Shown: positions 1 through 9,295 of the stretch, in pieces
Numbering within the stretch: the stretch's first letter is position 1
Layout of the letters: every line of letters begins with the position of its first letter
Origin: Sphingobium sp.
Lineage (GTDB): Bacteria > Pseudomonadota > Alphaproteobacteria > Sphingomonadales > Sphingomonadaceae
NCBI GenBank assembly: GCA_009360885.1
Contig: SPEL01000003.1
Location: 248,001 to 312,000 of the forward strand
Length of the DNA: 64,000 nt
Reading direction: 5' to 3'
Translations under genes and position numbers: made by a program
The notes under the pieces: model-generated
The model's database searches: none
What the model saw: only the letters and a program-made list of their open reading frames with translations
Told to the model about the DNA's origin: nothing

Positions 1-729
1 TGCCATGGGCGTGTCGGCCAGCATATCGCCCAGCACCGTCCCTTTTACGGGGACCAGCGCGTTGATCGGCACGCTTTCCGGGTGCGGCATAGTGGCAAGC
101 GCATAAATGAAACCGATACGATCCTCGCGCGCTTCGCCAAGGCCCACAATGCCGCCGCAGCACACATTAATGCCTGCGTCGCGCACATTTTCCAGCGTCT
201 CCACGCGGTCCTCAAAGGTGCGGGTGGAAATGATGTTAGCGTAATTTTCCGGCGCGGTGTCGATGTTGTGGTTGTAATAATCGAGGCCCGCATCCGCCAG
301 TTGGCGTGCCTGATCGGCGCTCAGCATACCCAGCGTCATGCATGTTTCCATGCCCATTTGCCGCACGCCCTTCACCATTTCAATCAGGGCAGGCATATCG
401 CGGTCCTTGGGGTTACGCCACGCAGCCCCCATGCAGAAACGGCCAGAACCGCCATCTTTCGCCTGCGCCGCCGCCTGCAACACAGTGCGCACATCCATCA
501 GTTTCGTCGCTTTGACGCCGCTTTCTGCGCTGACGGATTGGCTGCAATAGCCGCAATCCTCCGGGCACCCGCCGGTTTTAATGGACAGCAAGGTCGATAG
601 CTGCACCTCATTACGCGGGTGATTAGCGCGATGCACGCTCTGCGCTTCATAGAGCAAATCCATGAAGGGCATATTGAACAGGGCAGTTATTTCTTCGCGG
701 GTCCAATCCGTGCGGGCGACGATCGTCAT
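1..729 (-). CDS. bioB: Biotin synthase, 3' end outside window
   Basis: Radical-SAM enzyme that inserts sulfur into dethiobiotin in the last step of biotin synthesis. I translated the minus strand from the ATG at 729. It shows the Cx3CxxC cluster motif in [11 protein letters not shown], then [12 protein letters not shown] and GLGE, all diagnostic of BioB. The 243 visible codons are about 70% of the usual ~340 residues; the C-terminus lies left of base 1. A purine-rich GAAGAG stretch precedes the ATG at moderate distance. No other bio gene is visible. Confidence 0.93.
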   Translation of the reverse strand, partial: MTIVARTDWTREEITALFNMPFMDLLYEAQSVHRANHPRNEVQLSTLLSIKTGGCPEDCGYCSQSVSAESGVKATKLMDVRTVLQAAAQAKDGGSGRFCMGAAWRNPKDRDMPALIEMVKGVRQMGMETCMTLGMLSADQARQLADAGLDYYNHNIDTAPENYANIISTRTFEDRVETLENVRDAGINVCCGGIVGLGEAREDRIGFIYALATMPHPESVPINALVPVKGTVLGDMLADTPMA

Positions 730-866
730 GCTGTCAGTCTCTTCACATTAATTCCCGGCGCAATGCTGGCCTATGACCATGCATCACGTCATTTCATCTA
801 TCCTGCCCATAAATGCCCTGCCCCGCCGCGTCACGCAGATAATCATCTTAAAGCTGCAAGGAGGCT

Positions 867-1679
867 TCACCGTCCGGTGAAATGAGGCGGCCGTTTTTGT
901 GCAAAAGCCAGAGCAGCCTCATGAAAATCAGCCGTCATTCCGGCGCGGCGCTGATTGGCGCGTTCCATCAGAAGGTTGCCATCAAGGTCCTTTGTCAGGG
1001 CGGCGGCGACCTGTTTACGGATCATCCCGATGGCGATGGATGGCCCCTTAGCAAGGCGTTGGGCGATGGCCTGCGCCTGTTCCAGCACTTCCCCATCATC
1101 CACTACGCGCGTGATGAGGCCTGCAGAAAGAGCATCCTGCGCATCCATTTTTTCACCCAGCAGCGCCATTTCAAGTGCTTTTGCCCGCCCCACGCTCTGC
1201 GCCACCAGCCATGTCGCCCCCGCATCCGGCACCAGCCCGATATTCACAAAGGCCAGCATCACATAAGCGGAACGCGCCATGATGCTGATGTCGCCAAGCA
1301 GGGCCAACCCCAGCCCGGCCCCCACGGCGGGGCCATTAATCGCGGTAATCAGCGGCACATCCAGCGCGGCTATTTTCTGGACAAAGGGGTTATAATATCG
1401 CTCCAATACCGCGCCCAGATCTTCTGGCATGGATGCGGCACGTCCCTGTCTGCTCCCATCCTCATAAGCATCAGGCATCATATCCGCACCGGAACAAAAG
1501 GCATTACCCGCCCCCGTCAGCACCAGCGCCCGCGCGCCTCCTGCCAGCGCTTCATCAATTGCCAGAACAGCCTGTGTGAAAAGGTGCGGTGTCAGGGCAT
1601 TCATACGCTCTGGCCGGTTAAGCGTCAGCGTCGCAACATCATCCTGCATATTCAATAATATAGGGGGGCTGGCACTCAT
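867..1679 (-). CDS. Enoyl-CoA hydratase/isomerase family protein
   Basis: Crotonase-fold protein of about 270 residues, probably acting on an acyl-CoA in fatty-acid or related degradation; the substrate is not readable. The family signature is seen in LTLNRPERMNAL near the N-terminus, GAGNAFCSGADM (oxyanion hole region) and ITAINGPAVGAGLGLAL. The open frame extends upstream, but an AGAGAGG Shine-Dalgarno lies 6 nt before the ATG at 1679 and 3 nt before the ATG at 1682, so I use 1679. The neighbouring acyl-CoA-type regulator at 2135 is compatible with a role in short-chain acyl-CoA metabolism (inference). Confidence 0.85.
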   Translation of the reverse strand: MSASPPILLNMQDDVATLTLNRPERMNALTPHLFTQAVLAIDEALAGGARALVLTGAGNAFCSGADMMPDAYEDGSRQGRAASMPEDLGAVLERYYNPFVQKIAALDVPLITAINGPAVGAGLGLALLGDISIMARSAYVMLAFVNIGLVPDAGATWLVAQSVGRAKALEMALLGEKMDAQDALSAGLITRVVDDGEVLEQAQAIAQRLAKGPSIAIGMIRKQVAAALTKDLDGNLLMERANQRRAGMTADFHEAALAFAQKRPPHFTGR

Positions 1680-1723
1680 CATATGCCTCTCTATGGATGA
1701 ACCACTGCCAAATCTAACGCAAA

Positions 1724-1748
1724 AATGGGGGACATTACATCCCCCATT
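1724..1748. other. Perfect hairpin in the leader of the enoyl-CoA hydratase gene
   Basis: AATGGGGG and CCCCCATT form an 8-bp stem around a 9-nt loop. Read on the minus strand the stem is followed by TTTTTG, so it looks like an intrinsic terminator lying about 45 nt before the start at 1679. It could act as an attenuator, or end leftward transcription from further right. Structure seen; role inferred. Confidence 0.5.
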
Positions 1749-1775
1749 CGCTGTTGATTTGCTGACACTTTGAAA

Positions 1776-2021
1776 ATCAATAGGGCAAAGCAATGCGATA
1801 TCATGGCGGTTTTACGACACCCTCTCCGTGGACTTTGGCCGGCGCATATTTGCTGCCTTGCCAAAGCCCCGCCATTTCTATCGCAACTTTCACCGCTTTG
1901 CCCTATTGATAAGTCAAAGCGACACCCTCTCCTCTTATTTTTCTGCGATCTTATGTATCATTATTATTATTTTTATATGCGCCCATCTTATGTGGGTCAC
2001 AAATTATAAGGCACCCTCTCC
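1776..2021. repeat. Intergenic repeats: long-spaced inverted repeat and CACCCTCTCC copies
   Basis: The 455-nt stretch 1680-2134 holds no convincing gene. It has a perfect 16-bp inverted repeat (ATCAATAGGGCAAAGC at 1776-1791 and its complement at 1895-1910). CGACACCCTCTCC occurs at 1815-1827 and 1920-1932, with a partial third copy (GGCACCCTCTCC) at 2010-2021. The copies are pyrimidine-rich and complementary to Shine-Dalgarno-like sequence, as in some anti-SD small RNAs. They may equally be operators or a decayed repeat. Confidence 0.5.
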
Positions 2022-2078
2022 TGAACTTCTTTTGTTTCCTAGTGCCTGAAGAGATGTATTCCACCACCGACGCAAAAG

Positions 2079-2122
2079 TGCAAATGCAAACTTGCAGAAT
2101 TGCAAATTGCAATTTTGCAAAA
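2079..2122. promoter_or_regulatory. TTGCAA-type operator cluster before the ScfR/RamB-like gene
   Basis: Dense run of TGCAAA/TTTGCA half-sites ending 12 nt before the start codon at 2135. It includes the palindromes TGCAAATTGCA (2101-2111) and TTTTGCAAAA (2113-2122). RamB/PrpR-type regulators are known to bind TTTGCAAA-like sites, so autoregulation by the adjacent product is likely (inference). Confidence 0.6.
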
Positions 2123-2134
2123 TAAGAAGGGAAT

Positions 2135-3550
2135 ATGGCACGAGGTAACAGACTCTTTGCAGGAAACCGCCTGCGTCAGTTGCGGTTGGATAACCGTATG
2201 GATCAGGCCGGCATGGCGCGGGTGCTGGGCATCTCCGTATCTTATCTGTCTCAGCTAGAAAATGATGACCGCCCCTTAACCGCCAAAGTAAAGGCTGCTC
2301 TGGCACAATCTTATCCCATTGACTGGGCTGGTTTTGATGACCGGCATGACGAACAATTGCTCGGCGCTTTTGCCCACGCCCTCGCCCAGCCAGACGTGCC
2401 AGGACCAATGCTGGAACCGGAACGCATAGAGAAGCTGCACCTGCATTATCCCGAATTTGCCGCCCGTTATCTCGATCTTCACCGGGCCTTTCGCCAGACA
2501 CAACAACGCCTCAACATGGTTGAGGAAGCGATCATGAGCGACATGTCCGTTCACGCCCGCCTGCCATGGGAAATGGTGCGCGACTGGTTCCACGACACCG
2601 GCAATTATGTACATGACCTTGATATGATGGCGGAGGATCTACGCACCCATTTGTGCGTGGATGATCGGATGAATGACACTATTCTCTCCGACGCACTCAC
2701 CCATATTTACGGCACTGAAATCATCGTTGATGAAACCCCATCCGGCCATTTGCGGCATTTTGACCGCGAAACAAATCAACTTTTCCTCAACATCGCAACA
2801 CCGCTAACCACCCGCCGCTTCCTTATCGCGCATCAGTTAATGAGCCTGCATGCGGATAGTCTTATCCAATCAATCATCCATCAGGCGGCACTTCCATCCT
2901 CTGCGGCGACACAGATTCTCTCCGTCAGCCTCGCTAATTATGCGGCGGGCGCTTTGCTGATGCCCTATTTGCGGTATCGCACAGCAGCGCGGTCGCTGCG
3001 CCACGATGTAGACAGGCTTGCCCGCCAATTTGGCGTCTCCTTTGAGCAGGCCTGCCACCGCCTGTCTTCGCTACAAAGGCCGGGGCTGCGCGGTGTGCCG
3101 TTCTATTTCTATCGCATGGATATGGCAGGCAACATCACCAAACGTCATAGCGCCACCCGCCTGCAATTCGCACGCTTTGGTGGCGGCTGTCCGCTCTGGA
3201 TTGTGCACGAAGCCGTGGCCATTCCTGACCGCATCCTCGTGCAGCTTAATGAAACGCCCGATGGGGTGCGTTATGTTTCCATGGCAAAGGGGCTGACAAA
3301 GCCATCGGGCAGCTATACCCGCCCCCCGCGTCGTTATGCTGTTGCTTTGGGCTGCGAGGTCGATTTCGCACCGGACTTCATCTATGCAGACGGCCTGCAA
3401 TTACACGACGAGGCCGCATCAACACCGATCGGCATTAGTTGCCGCCTCTGCCCGCGCCGCGAATGCGACCAACGCGCCTTTCCGCCGTCTGACCGTCCCA
3501 TTCGCGTTGACCCGGACAACCGCGACATTGTGCCTTATGCGATTGAATAA
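2135..3550 (+). CDS. ScfR/RamB-type transcriptional regulator (HTH + IrrE-like + DUF2083)
   Basis: Transcription factor of the short-chain fatty acyl-CoA regulator group. An N-terminal XRE-type helix-turn-helix lies at about residues 12-65 (RLRQLRLDNRMDQAGMARVL). The middle region resembles ImmA/IrrE, but the HExxH zinc-protease motif is degenerate (AHQLMSLHA), as in regulators that sense acyl-CoA rather than cleave. The C-terminal DUF2083-like part carries CRLCPRRECDQRAFPP. Length 471 aa is normal. AAGAAGGGA precedes the ATG. TTTGCAA repeats just upstream suggest autoregulation. Targets are unknown; the adjacent divergent enoyl-CoA hydratase is one candidate. Confidence 0.82.
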   Translation: MARGNRLFAGNRLRQLRLDNRMDQAGMARVLGISVSYLSQLENDDRPLTAKVKAALAQSYPIDWAGFDDRHDEQLLGAFAHALAQPDVPGPMLEPERIEKLHLHYPEFAARYLDLHRAFRQTQQRLNMVEEAIMSDMSVHARLPWEMVRDWFHDTGNYVHDLDMMAEDLRTHLCVDDRMNDTILSDALTHIYGTEIIVDETPSGHLRHFDRETNQLFLNIATPLTTRRFLIAHQLMSLHADSLIQSIIHQAALPSSAATQILSVSLANYAAGALLMPYLRYRTAARSLRHDVDRLARQFGVSFEQACHRLSSLQRPGLRGVPFYFYRMDMAGNITKRHSATRLQFARFGGGCPLWIVHEAVAIPDRILVQLNETPDGVRYVSMAKGLTKPSGSYTRPPRRYAVALGCEVDFAPDFIYADGLQLHDEAASTPIGISCRLCPRRECDQRAFPPSDRPIRVDPDNRDIVPYAIE

Positions 3551-3567
3551 GGGCCCGCGCCCTTATT
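3546..3567 (+). terminator. Perfect hairpin spanning the stop codon of the ScfR-like gene
   Basis: AATAAGGGC, loop CCGC, GCCCTTATT: a 9-bp perfect stem with A/T-rich flanks on both sides, placed between convergent genes. It could stop transcription from either side. Confidence 0.6.
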
Positions 3568-3660
3568 ACCAGAAGCAGAAATTCACCGTATTGATGAGGC
3601 AGCCAGAAAGGAACATCCCCCCCTAACCCTGCGGGACGATGATGCTCCTTTTGGATCAGT

Positions 3661-5004
3661 TTATTTCAGCAGCACCAGTTCCTCTGACATGCTTGGGTGC
3701 AGCGCAACCGTATCATCAAAGGCCTGCTTATTAAGGCCAGCCTTCACCGCTACCGCCGCTGCCTGCAATATTTCCGGGGCTTCGGGGCTAATCATATGCA
3801 GGCCCACAACCTTGTCACTAGCATCGCAGATCATCTTATAGAGGCTGCGTTCGGTGCTGCCTGACAGAGCATTTTTCATAGGGCGGAAATCAGAGGTGTA
3901 AATCTTCACATCCCCCAACTTTTCCCGCGCTTCGGCTTCGGTCAGGCCAACACCTGCCATTGGCGGGTCGCTGAACACGGCGGAAGGGATGCAGTCATAA
4001 TCAACCGTGCGAGGGGTATTACCGAACACGGTATCGGCAAAGGCATGGCCTTCGCGGATGGCAACCGGGGTCAGTTGTACCCGGTCCGTCACATCACCCA
4101 CCGCATAGATGGAAGGGACATTGGTACGGTTATACTTATCAACGATGACCGCACCCTTATCATTCAATGCCACCCCGACCGTTTCCAGCCCCAGATCGAA
4201 GCTCTTGGGCTTGCGTCCGGCGGCAAAGAGCAGCACGTCGGCCTCTATTACTTCGCCATCATTGAGATGGATAGAAAGTGTACCATCACTTGCCTTTTCA
4301 ATGCGTTGCGGGGTGGTATTGAGGTGGAATTCTATGCCGCGCGCGGTGCTAATTTCCACCAGACGGTCCCGAATTTGCGCATCATAGCCGCGCAATATCT
4401 CGTCAGAGCGATTGAGGATCGTCACCTTGCTGTCGAAGCTGTTGAAGATGCCTGCAAATTCATTAGCGATATACCCGCCGCCAACAATCACCACGCGGCG
4501 CGGCAAAGCATCCAGATGGAACACCTCATTAGAGGTAATACCATGCTCTGCCCCCTCAATATCGGGCACCAGCGGCCATGCGCCGGTAGCGATGAGGATG
4601 GTGCCGACCGTCACCTTCTGCCCGCTCGCCAACGTCACCTCATTCGCGCCGGAAATGCGCGCCGTTTCGCGGAAGGTCGTAACCTTATTATTATCGAGCG
4701 TGTTCTGATAAAGGCCATTTAGGCGATCGACATCGGCCAGCACAGCATCGCGCAACGACACCCAGTCAAAGCGGCGTTCGGCTATGTCCCATCCGAAACG
4801 ACGAGCATGATTTAAATCTTCGGCAAAATGCGCGCCGTAAACCAGCATCTTCTTAGGCACACAGCCCCGGATGACGCAGGTACCACCAACACGATATTCC
4901 TCTGCCACCGCAACACGCGCACCATGCGACGCTGCGATGCGCGATGCGCGCACACCGCCAGAACCGGCACCGATCACAAACAGATCAAAATCAAACTCGC
5001 TCAT
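3661..5004 (-). CDS. gor: Glutathione-disulfide reductase
   Basis: NADPH-dependent flavoenzyme that reduces oxidised glutathione in the cytoplasm. The 447-aa product has an N-terminal FAD motif (VIGAGSGGVRASR), redox-active cysteines 43 and 48 in GGTCVIRGCVPKK, a second Rossmann motif (VIVGGGYIANEFAG) and the C-terminal HPSMSEE catalytic histidine region. The start at 5004 is the first ATG; a longer frame would begin at TTG. pgi ends at 5018, so the two genes probably form one leftward transcript. Confidence 0.95.
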   Translation of the reverse strand: MSEFDFDLFVIGAGSGGVRASRIAASHGARVAVAEEYRVGGTCVIRGCVPKKMLVYGAHFAEDLNHARRFGWDIAERRFDWVSLRDAVLADVDRLNGLYQNTLDNNKVTTFRETARISGANEVTLASGQKVTVGTILIATGAWPLVPDIEGAEHGITSNEVFHLDALPRRVVIVGGGYIANEFAGIFNSFDSKVTILNRSDEILRGYDAQIRDRLVEISTARGIEFHLNTTPQRIEKASDGTLSIHLNDGEVIEADVLLFAAGRKPKSFDLGLETVGVALNDKGAVIVDKYNRTNVPSIYAVGDVTDRVQLTPVAIREGHAFADTVFGNTPRTVDYDCIPSAVFSDPPMAGVGLTEAEAREKLGDVKIYTSDFRPMKNALSGSTERSLYKMICDASDKVVGLHMISPEAPEILQAAAVAVKAGLNKQAFDDTVALHPSMSEELVLLK

Positions 5005-5017
5005 TCTCTCTTCATCC

Positions 5018-6514
5018 TCACCCAAATGCCAGCTTTATCAGCGCCTCGGTTGACGGATCAAAATCCTTTGGCCCGTCCTGTGCAATGGAATTGGCAATTT
5101 GTTTGCCCAGTTCAACCCCGAACTGATCGAAAGGATTAATCTCCATCAACACCGCATTTGCAAAAGTGCGATTTTCGTAAAAGGCCAGCAGCGCCCCCAG
5201 CTCCGCAGGCGTCACATCATCCATCAAAATAGTGGTGGAAGGTCGTCCGCCGGGATAAGCCCGCGCCGGATCATCGCTCTCACGCCCCTGCATCAGTGCG
5301 GCGCCCTGCGCAAAGCAGTTGATAAGAAGCATCTGATGATGGGCGGTGTCAAAACCATGCCCCTGCTCAATCGACGCAATGAATTCCACCGGCACCAGAT
5401 GCGTCCCCTGATGGAGAAGCTGGAACACCGCATGCTGCGCATCAGTGCCAACCCCGCCCCATGTAATCGGCGCGGTAGGGCCGTCAACTAGCGTGCCATC
5501 CAGCTTTACCGATTTGCCGTTGCTCTCCATCTCAAGCTGCTGAAGATAATCAGCGAGCAGACGCAAGCGCTCATCATAAGCGAACAGGCCGCGTGTCTGC
5601 GCCCCCAGCGCCCGTACATAATAATGGTCGATACAGGCGGCGATCAGCGGCGCATTTTTTTCCGGCGGAGACAAGCGGAAGTGCCGGTCCATAATAGCCG
5701 CGCCCTCCAGCAGGCTCTCAAACGCATCCCAGCCCAGCGCCAGTGCGACCGGGAAACCAATGGACGACCATAGCGAATAACGCCCGCCTACGGTTTCGGA
5801 AAAAGGCAATATGCGGGTTTCATCAACGCCCCATTCAACGGCTTTTTCAGGAGCGGCGGTCAGCGCAATGATGCGGCCATAAGGATCTTCCACCCCGCCA
5901 TCGGTCATCCATTCAATCACGCTTCTGGCGTTCTGCATGGTTTCGGCGGTGGTGAAGGTCTTGGATGCAACGGCGACCAGCGTCGTTTCCGGGTCAAAAT
6001 AACGGACGGCTTCTTCCAGTGCGCAGCCATCAACATTGGATACAACCGCCACATCATAACGTGAACCGTCCCGGCTCAGCGCATCCATCAGCATCTTTGG
6101 CCCCAGGGCGGAGCCTCCTATGCCGATATGCACAATATGGCGCACCTCACCCAAGGCCCCGGCGTCTATCGCATCGACAAGGCCCCGCATCCGGTTATGA
6201 AGCATCTTCGCACGGGCCACGCTGTCTGCCGTACCTTCGCCGCGTTCTGCGCCATGTTCAGCAGCGCGTCCTTCGGTGATATTAACGGCCGCGCCAGAGA
6301 AAAGCGCATCGCGCCGCGCAGTAAATCCGCGATCTTCCGCCAGAGCCAGTAGTTCGCCTAGCAATTCCCTTGTCATATGGGTTTTGGACCAGTCAAACCG
6401 CAGCCCGCCAACAGAGGTCGTCAGCCAGTCAAGCCGGTCCGGGTCTATATTAAATAAGGCTTTGAGGTCCGGTTGCTGCATCGCAGTAATGGCGTTCCAC
6501 CGAGTCTCTGTCAT
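5018..6514 (-). CDS. pgi: Glucose-6-phosphate isomerase
   Basis: Interconverts glucose-6-phosphate and fructose-6-phosphate. The 498-aa sequence shows PGI features: GIGGSALGPKM near residue 130, VASKTFTTAETMQNA, VGGRYSLWSSIGFP and a GHGFDTAHHQM segment. GGGAG lies upstream of the ATG at 6514. It sits directly upstream of gor and probably shares its transcript. Both link to NADPH and redox balance, but that functional link is inference. Confidence 0.95.
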   Translation of the reverse strand: MTETRWNAITAMQQPDLKALFNIDPDRLDWLTTSVGGLRFDWSKTHMTRELLGELLALAEDRGFTARRDALFSGAAVNITEGRAAEHGAERGEGTADSVARAKMLHNRMRGLVDAIDAGALGEVRHIVHIGIGGSALGPKMLMDALSRDGSRYDVAVVSNVDGCALEEAVRYFDPETTLVAVASKTFTTAETMQNARSVIEWMTDGGVEDPYGRIIALTAAPEKAVEWGVDETRILPFSETVGGRYSLWSSIGFPVALALGWDAFESLLEGAAIMDRHFRLSPPEKNAPLIAACIDHYYVRALGAQTRGLFAYDERLRLLADYLQQLEMESNGKSVKLDGTLVDGPTAPITWGGVGTDAQHAVFQLLHQGTHLVPVEFIASIEQGHGFDTAHHQMLLINCFAQGAALMQGRESDDPARAYPGGRPSTTILMDDVTPAELGALLAFYENRTFANAVLMEINPFDQFGVELGKQIANSIAQDGPKDFDPSTEALIKLAFG

Positions 6515-6689
6515 CTATATCTCCCGTCCATTCCGACTTTCCACCATTCCATCCTACCCCTTATTCCATATGGGGCACAGGATGATGACAGGCAAAAGGC
6601 CTCGAATCAGTGCCGGGATACACGCATTTGCTTGACGTGAACACATCAGCACCGCAAAGCACCATGAGACTGCGGCGAATTTTCAGGGA

Positions 6690-7538
6690 ATGGGTACAGT
6701 GGACGAAAAGGAAAAGACGAGCGCCAAATCAGAAATGGCCGATTTCTTTGGCTTTTTGCTGAAACTGGCGGTTTTCGTCTTCGTACTGCGCAGCTTCATC
6801 TTTGCGCCATTCAATATTCCCTCTGAATCGATGCAACCCCGGCTGCTGATTGGCGATTATCTGATCGTCGCAAAATGGCCCTATGGCTATTCGCGCCATA
6901 GCCTGCCGTACAGCCTACCCCTCATTCCCGGTCGAATATTCGCCAGCACGCCGCAACGCGGCGATGTCGCAGTATTCAAGGCCCCGCCAGATCAGAAGCT
7001 GGATTATATCAAGCGTGTCATTGGTATTCCCGGCGATATTATTGAAATTCGCGGTGGGCAGGTCATCCTGAACGGTAAGCCGGTAGAGCGTCGTCGCATA
7101 GAAGATTTCGTCATTCCCGTTACCCAGAATATGATTGACGCCACCCGCGCCGAAGGCGGCATCAGCCCCTGTTACCGCCCGGAATTTGAAGAAGATAAAG
7201 AAGGCGCTCGTTTCTGCCGCTATCCGCAATATCGTGAAACCCTGCCTGGCGGGAAAAGCTATAATGTGCTGGATGTGGTGCAGGACGGCCCGGCGGATAA
7301 CCGTGAACCTGTTCTCATTCCCGAAGGTCGCTTATTCCTGATGGGGGATAATCGCGACCGTAGCGCCGACAGCCGTTTCCCGGCAGAACCCAATGGCGGC
7401 ATCGGGCTGGTGCCAGAGGAAAACCTCGTCGGCAAAGCAATGCTCACCGTCTTTTCCACCGATGGCACCTCCAACTGGCTACTGCCCTGGACATGGTTCA
7501 CCGCCGCGCGCTTTAACCGCATTGGGGAAGGATTTTGA
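6690..7538 (+). CDS. lepB: Signal peptidase I
   Basis: Membrane serine protease that removes signal peptides from exported proteins. One N-terminal membrane segment (about residues 20-36) is followed by the catalytic serine 47 in NIPSESMQP and the general-base lysine 108 in YIKRVIGIPGD; a GDNRDRSADSR box follows near residue 220. Length 282 aa is typical. AGGGA abuts the ATG at 6690 with no spacing, while the in-frame GTG at 6699 lies 9 nt from it, so 6699 may be the true start. First gene of a tight lepB-rnc-era operon. Confidence 0.95.
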   Translation: MGTVDEKEKTSAKSEMADFFGFLLKLAVFVFVLRSFIFAPFNIPSESMQPRLLIGDYLIVAKWPYGYSRHSLPYSLPLIPGRIFASTPQRGDVAVFKAPPDQKLDYIKRVIGIPGDIIEIRGGQVILNGKPVERRRIEDFVIPVTQNMIDATRAEGGISPCYRPEFEEDKEGARFCRYPQYRETLPGGKSYNVLDVVQDGPADNREPVLIPEGRLFLMGDNRDRSADSRFPAEPNGGIGLVPEENLVGKAMLTVFSTDGTSNWLLPWTWFTAARFNRIGEGF

Positions 7539-7543
7539 GGCGC

Positions 7544-8290
7544 ATGCGGGCCGTGGAAGATAATAAACTGCAAAATGCCCCCCTGCGAGATGGCCTGACA
7601 CGCGAACAGGCCACTCAAAATGCACGGGCAGAGTGGATAGCCGATCTGATTGGGCGCACCCCGCGTCTGCCAGACCTTTTCCAAAGCGCCCTCACCCATG
7701 GCAGCGCCTCGGCCCGTCATTATGAACGATTGGAGTTTCTGGGGGACCGGATATTGGGCCTCATCATCGGTGAATGGCTGTTTGAACTTTACCCTGATGA
7801 ACCGGAAGGAAAACTGTCCAACCGCTTCAATCAGATTGTATCGGGGGAAGTCTGCGCCCTGATCGCCCGCGACATTGGTATACAGCCCCATATGATATTG
7901 GGCAAACAAGCCCGTGACGATGGCGCGACGGACAGCATCAATGTGCTGGGGGATATGATGGAGGCATTGATCGGTGCGCTCTATCTCGATGGCGGAAAGG
8001 ATGGGGGACTAAGCGACGCCCGCACCCTCATCCGCCGCTTATGGCAAGGCCGGGTTGAGGGCATTGATAACGCGCCCAAACACCCCAAGTCCGCATTACA
8101 GGAATGGGCCGCATCGCATAAGCGCCGTTCCCCCGATTATGAGATGACGGACCGCAGCGGCCCGCCGCACAATCCGCGCTTTACCGTGCGCGTTTCCATT
8201 CATGCCGTGGGGGAAGCCAGCGCAACCGGCTCTTCCAAGCAAGAAGCTGAAACTGCCGCCGCCCGCGCTTTACTGGACCAATTAGCATGA
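7544..8290 (+). CDS. rnc: Ribonuclease III
   Basis: Double-stranded-RNA endonuclease for rRNA and mRNA processing. The catalytic signature is ERLEFLGDRILGL, where the more common form has S in place of R after GD. The second acidic cluster is GDMMEALIGALYLDGG. The C-terminal dsRNA-binding domain runs from about residue 170 to the end (SALQEWAASHKRRSP... and KQEAETAAARALL). I use the ATG at 7544, five bases after lepB; TTG 7535 and GTG 7553 are alternatives. Confidence 0.94.
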   Translation: MRAVEDNKLQNAPLRDGLTREQATQNARAEWIADLIGRTPRLPDLFQSALTHGSASARHYERLEFLGDRILGLIIGEWLFELYPDEPEGKLSNRFNQIVSGEVCALIARDIGIQPHMILGKQARDDGATDSINVLGDMMEALIGALYLDGGKDGGLSDARTLIRRLWQGRVEGIDNAPKHPKSALQEWAASHKRRSPDYEMTDRSGPPHNPRFTVRVSIHAVGEASATGSSKQEAETAAARALLDQLA

Positions 8291-9249
8291 CCGAAGAAAC
8301 CACGCCTTCCGCCCTTCCCCAGCCTGTTACCGGGCCAGCATCTGAACCCGCCCTTGAAGACCAGCGCTGCGGCGTTGTCGCCATTTTGGGCGCCCCTAAT
8401 GCGGGCAAATCGACGCTGGTAAACGCACTGGTCGGGCAGAAAATTGCTATCACCAGCCCCAAGGCGCAGACCACCCGCACCCGCGTATTGGGTGTCGCGC
8501 TAGAAGGGGATACGCAGCTCATTCTGGTTGATACGCCAGGAATTTTCGCGCCGCAGCGCCGCCTTGACCGGGCGATGGTGCAGGCGGCATGGGGCGGCGT
8601 GCAGGATGCCGATCTCATTGCCCTCGTCATTGATGGCAAGGCAGGCCTTGGCGGTAAGATAGAGCGCATTGTCGAAGGGCTGACCGAGCGCAGTGAACCT
8701 AAAATCCTTATCATTAACAAAGTGGATATCGCCGATAAGGGCAAGCTGCTTCACCATGCCCAGCGCCTGAATGAACTAGTGCCGTTTCAAGAGATTTTCT
8801 TCGTCAGCGCCGCAACCGGCGATGGCTTGCCGGAAATGAAGGCTGCCCTCGCCGCCGCCATGCCCGCGGGGCCATGGCATTTCCCGGCGGATCAGGTATC
8901 CAGCGCTACAGACCGTATTCTCTCCGCCGAAATTACGCGGGAGCAGATTTACCATCAGCTCCATGCCGAACTTCCTTATGCTGCCGCCGTCGAAACGGAG
9001 AAATATAGCGAACGCACCGATGGCTCGGTTGAAATCCATCAGCAAATCCTTGTTGCCCGCCCCACGCAACGCGCCATCGTACTGGGTAAAGGTGGACAGC
9101 GCCTCAAGGAAATTGGCAGCCGGTCCCGCGCAGAACTCTCGCAATTACTGGGCTGCCCGGTTCATCTTTACCTTCATGTGAAGGTTAAGGAAGGCTGGGA
9201 CGAAGACCGCAATGTCTACCGCGACATTGGGCTGGATTGGGTGGAATGA
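8287..9249 (+). CDS. era: GTPase Era
   Basis: Ras-like GTPase that binds 16S rRNA during 30S subunit assembly. G1 GAPNAGKS lies at residues 35-42, followed by the G3 box DTPG and G4 box NKVD. The KH RNA-binding domain at the C-terminus contains VLGKGGQRLKEIG and ends at DIGLDW. Length 320 aa. Its ATG overlaps the rnc stop codon (ATGA), indicating translational coupling, and the lepB-rnc-era order is conserved in proteobacteria. Confidence 0.96.
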   Translation: MTEETTPSALPQPVTGPASEPALEDQRCGVVAILGAPNAGKSTLVNALVGQKIAITSPKAQTTRTRVLGVALEGDTQLILVDTPGIFAPQRRLDRAMVQAAWGGVQDADLIALVIDGKAGLGGKIERIVEGLTERSEPKILIINKVDIADKGKLLHHAQRLNELVPFQEIFFVSAATGDGLPEMKAALAAAMPAGPWHFPADQVSSATDRILSAEITREQIYHQLHAELPYAAAVETEKYSERTDGSVEIHQQILVARPTQRAIVLGKGGQRLKEIGSRSRAELSQLLGCPVHLYLHVKVKEGWDEDRNVYRDIGLDWVE

Positions 9250-9295
9250 AGGACGGGCGATAGGCTGATTGATCTCAGCGGCCCCACATCCCCCA

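Noticed and set aside
882-1658. Long rightward open frame opposite the enoyl-CoA hydratase
   Set aside because: It is the complement of a clearly conserved crotonase gene and its translation shows no family features; high GC keeps the opposite frame open.
4045-4722. Long rightward open frame opposite gor
   Set aside because: Mirror of conserved glutathione reductase codons; no Shine-Dalgarno and no recognisable protein.
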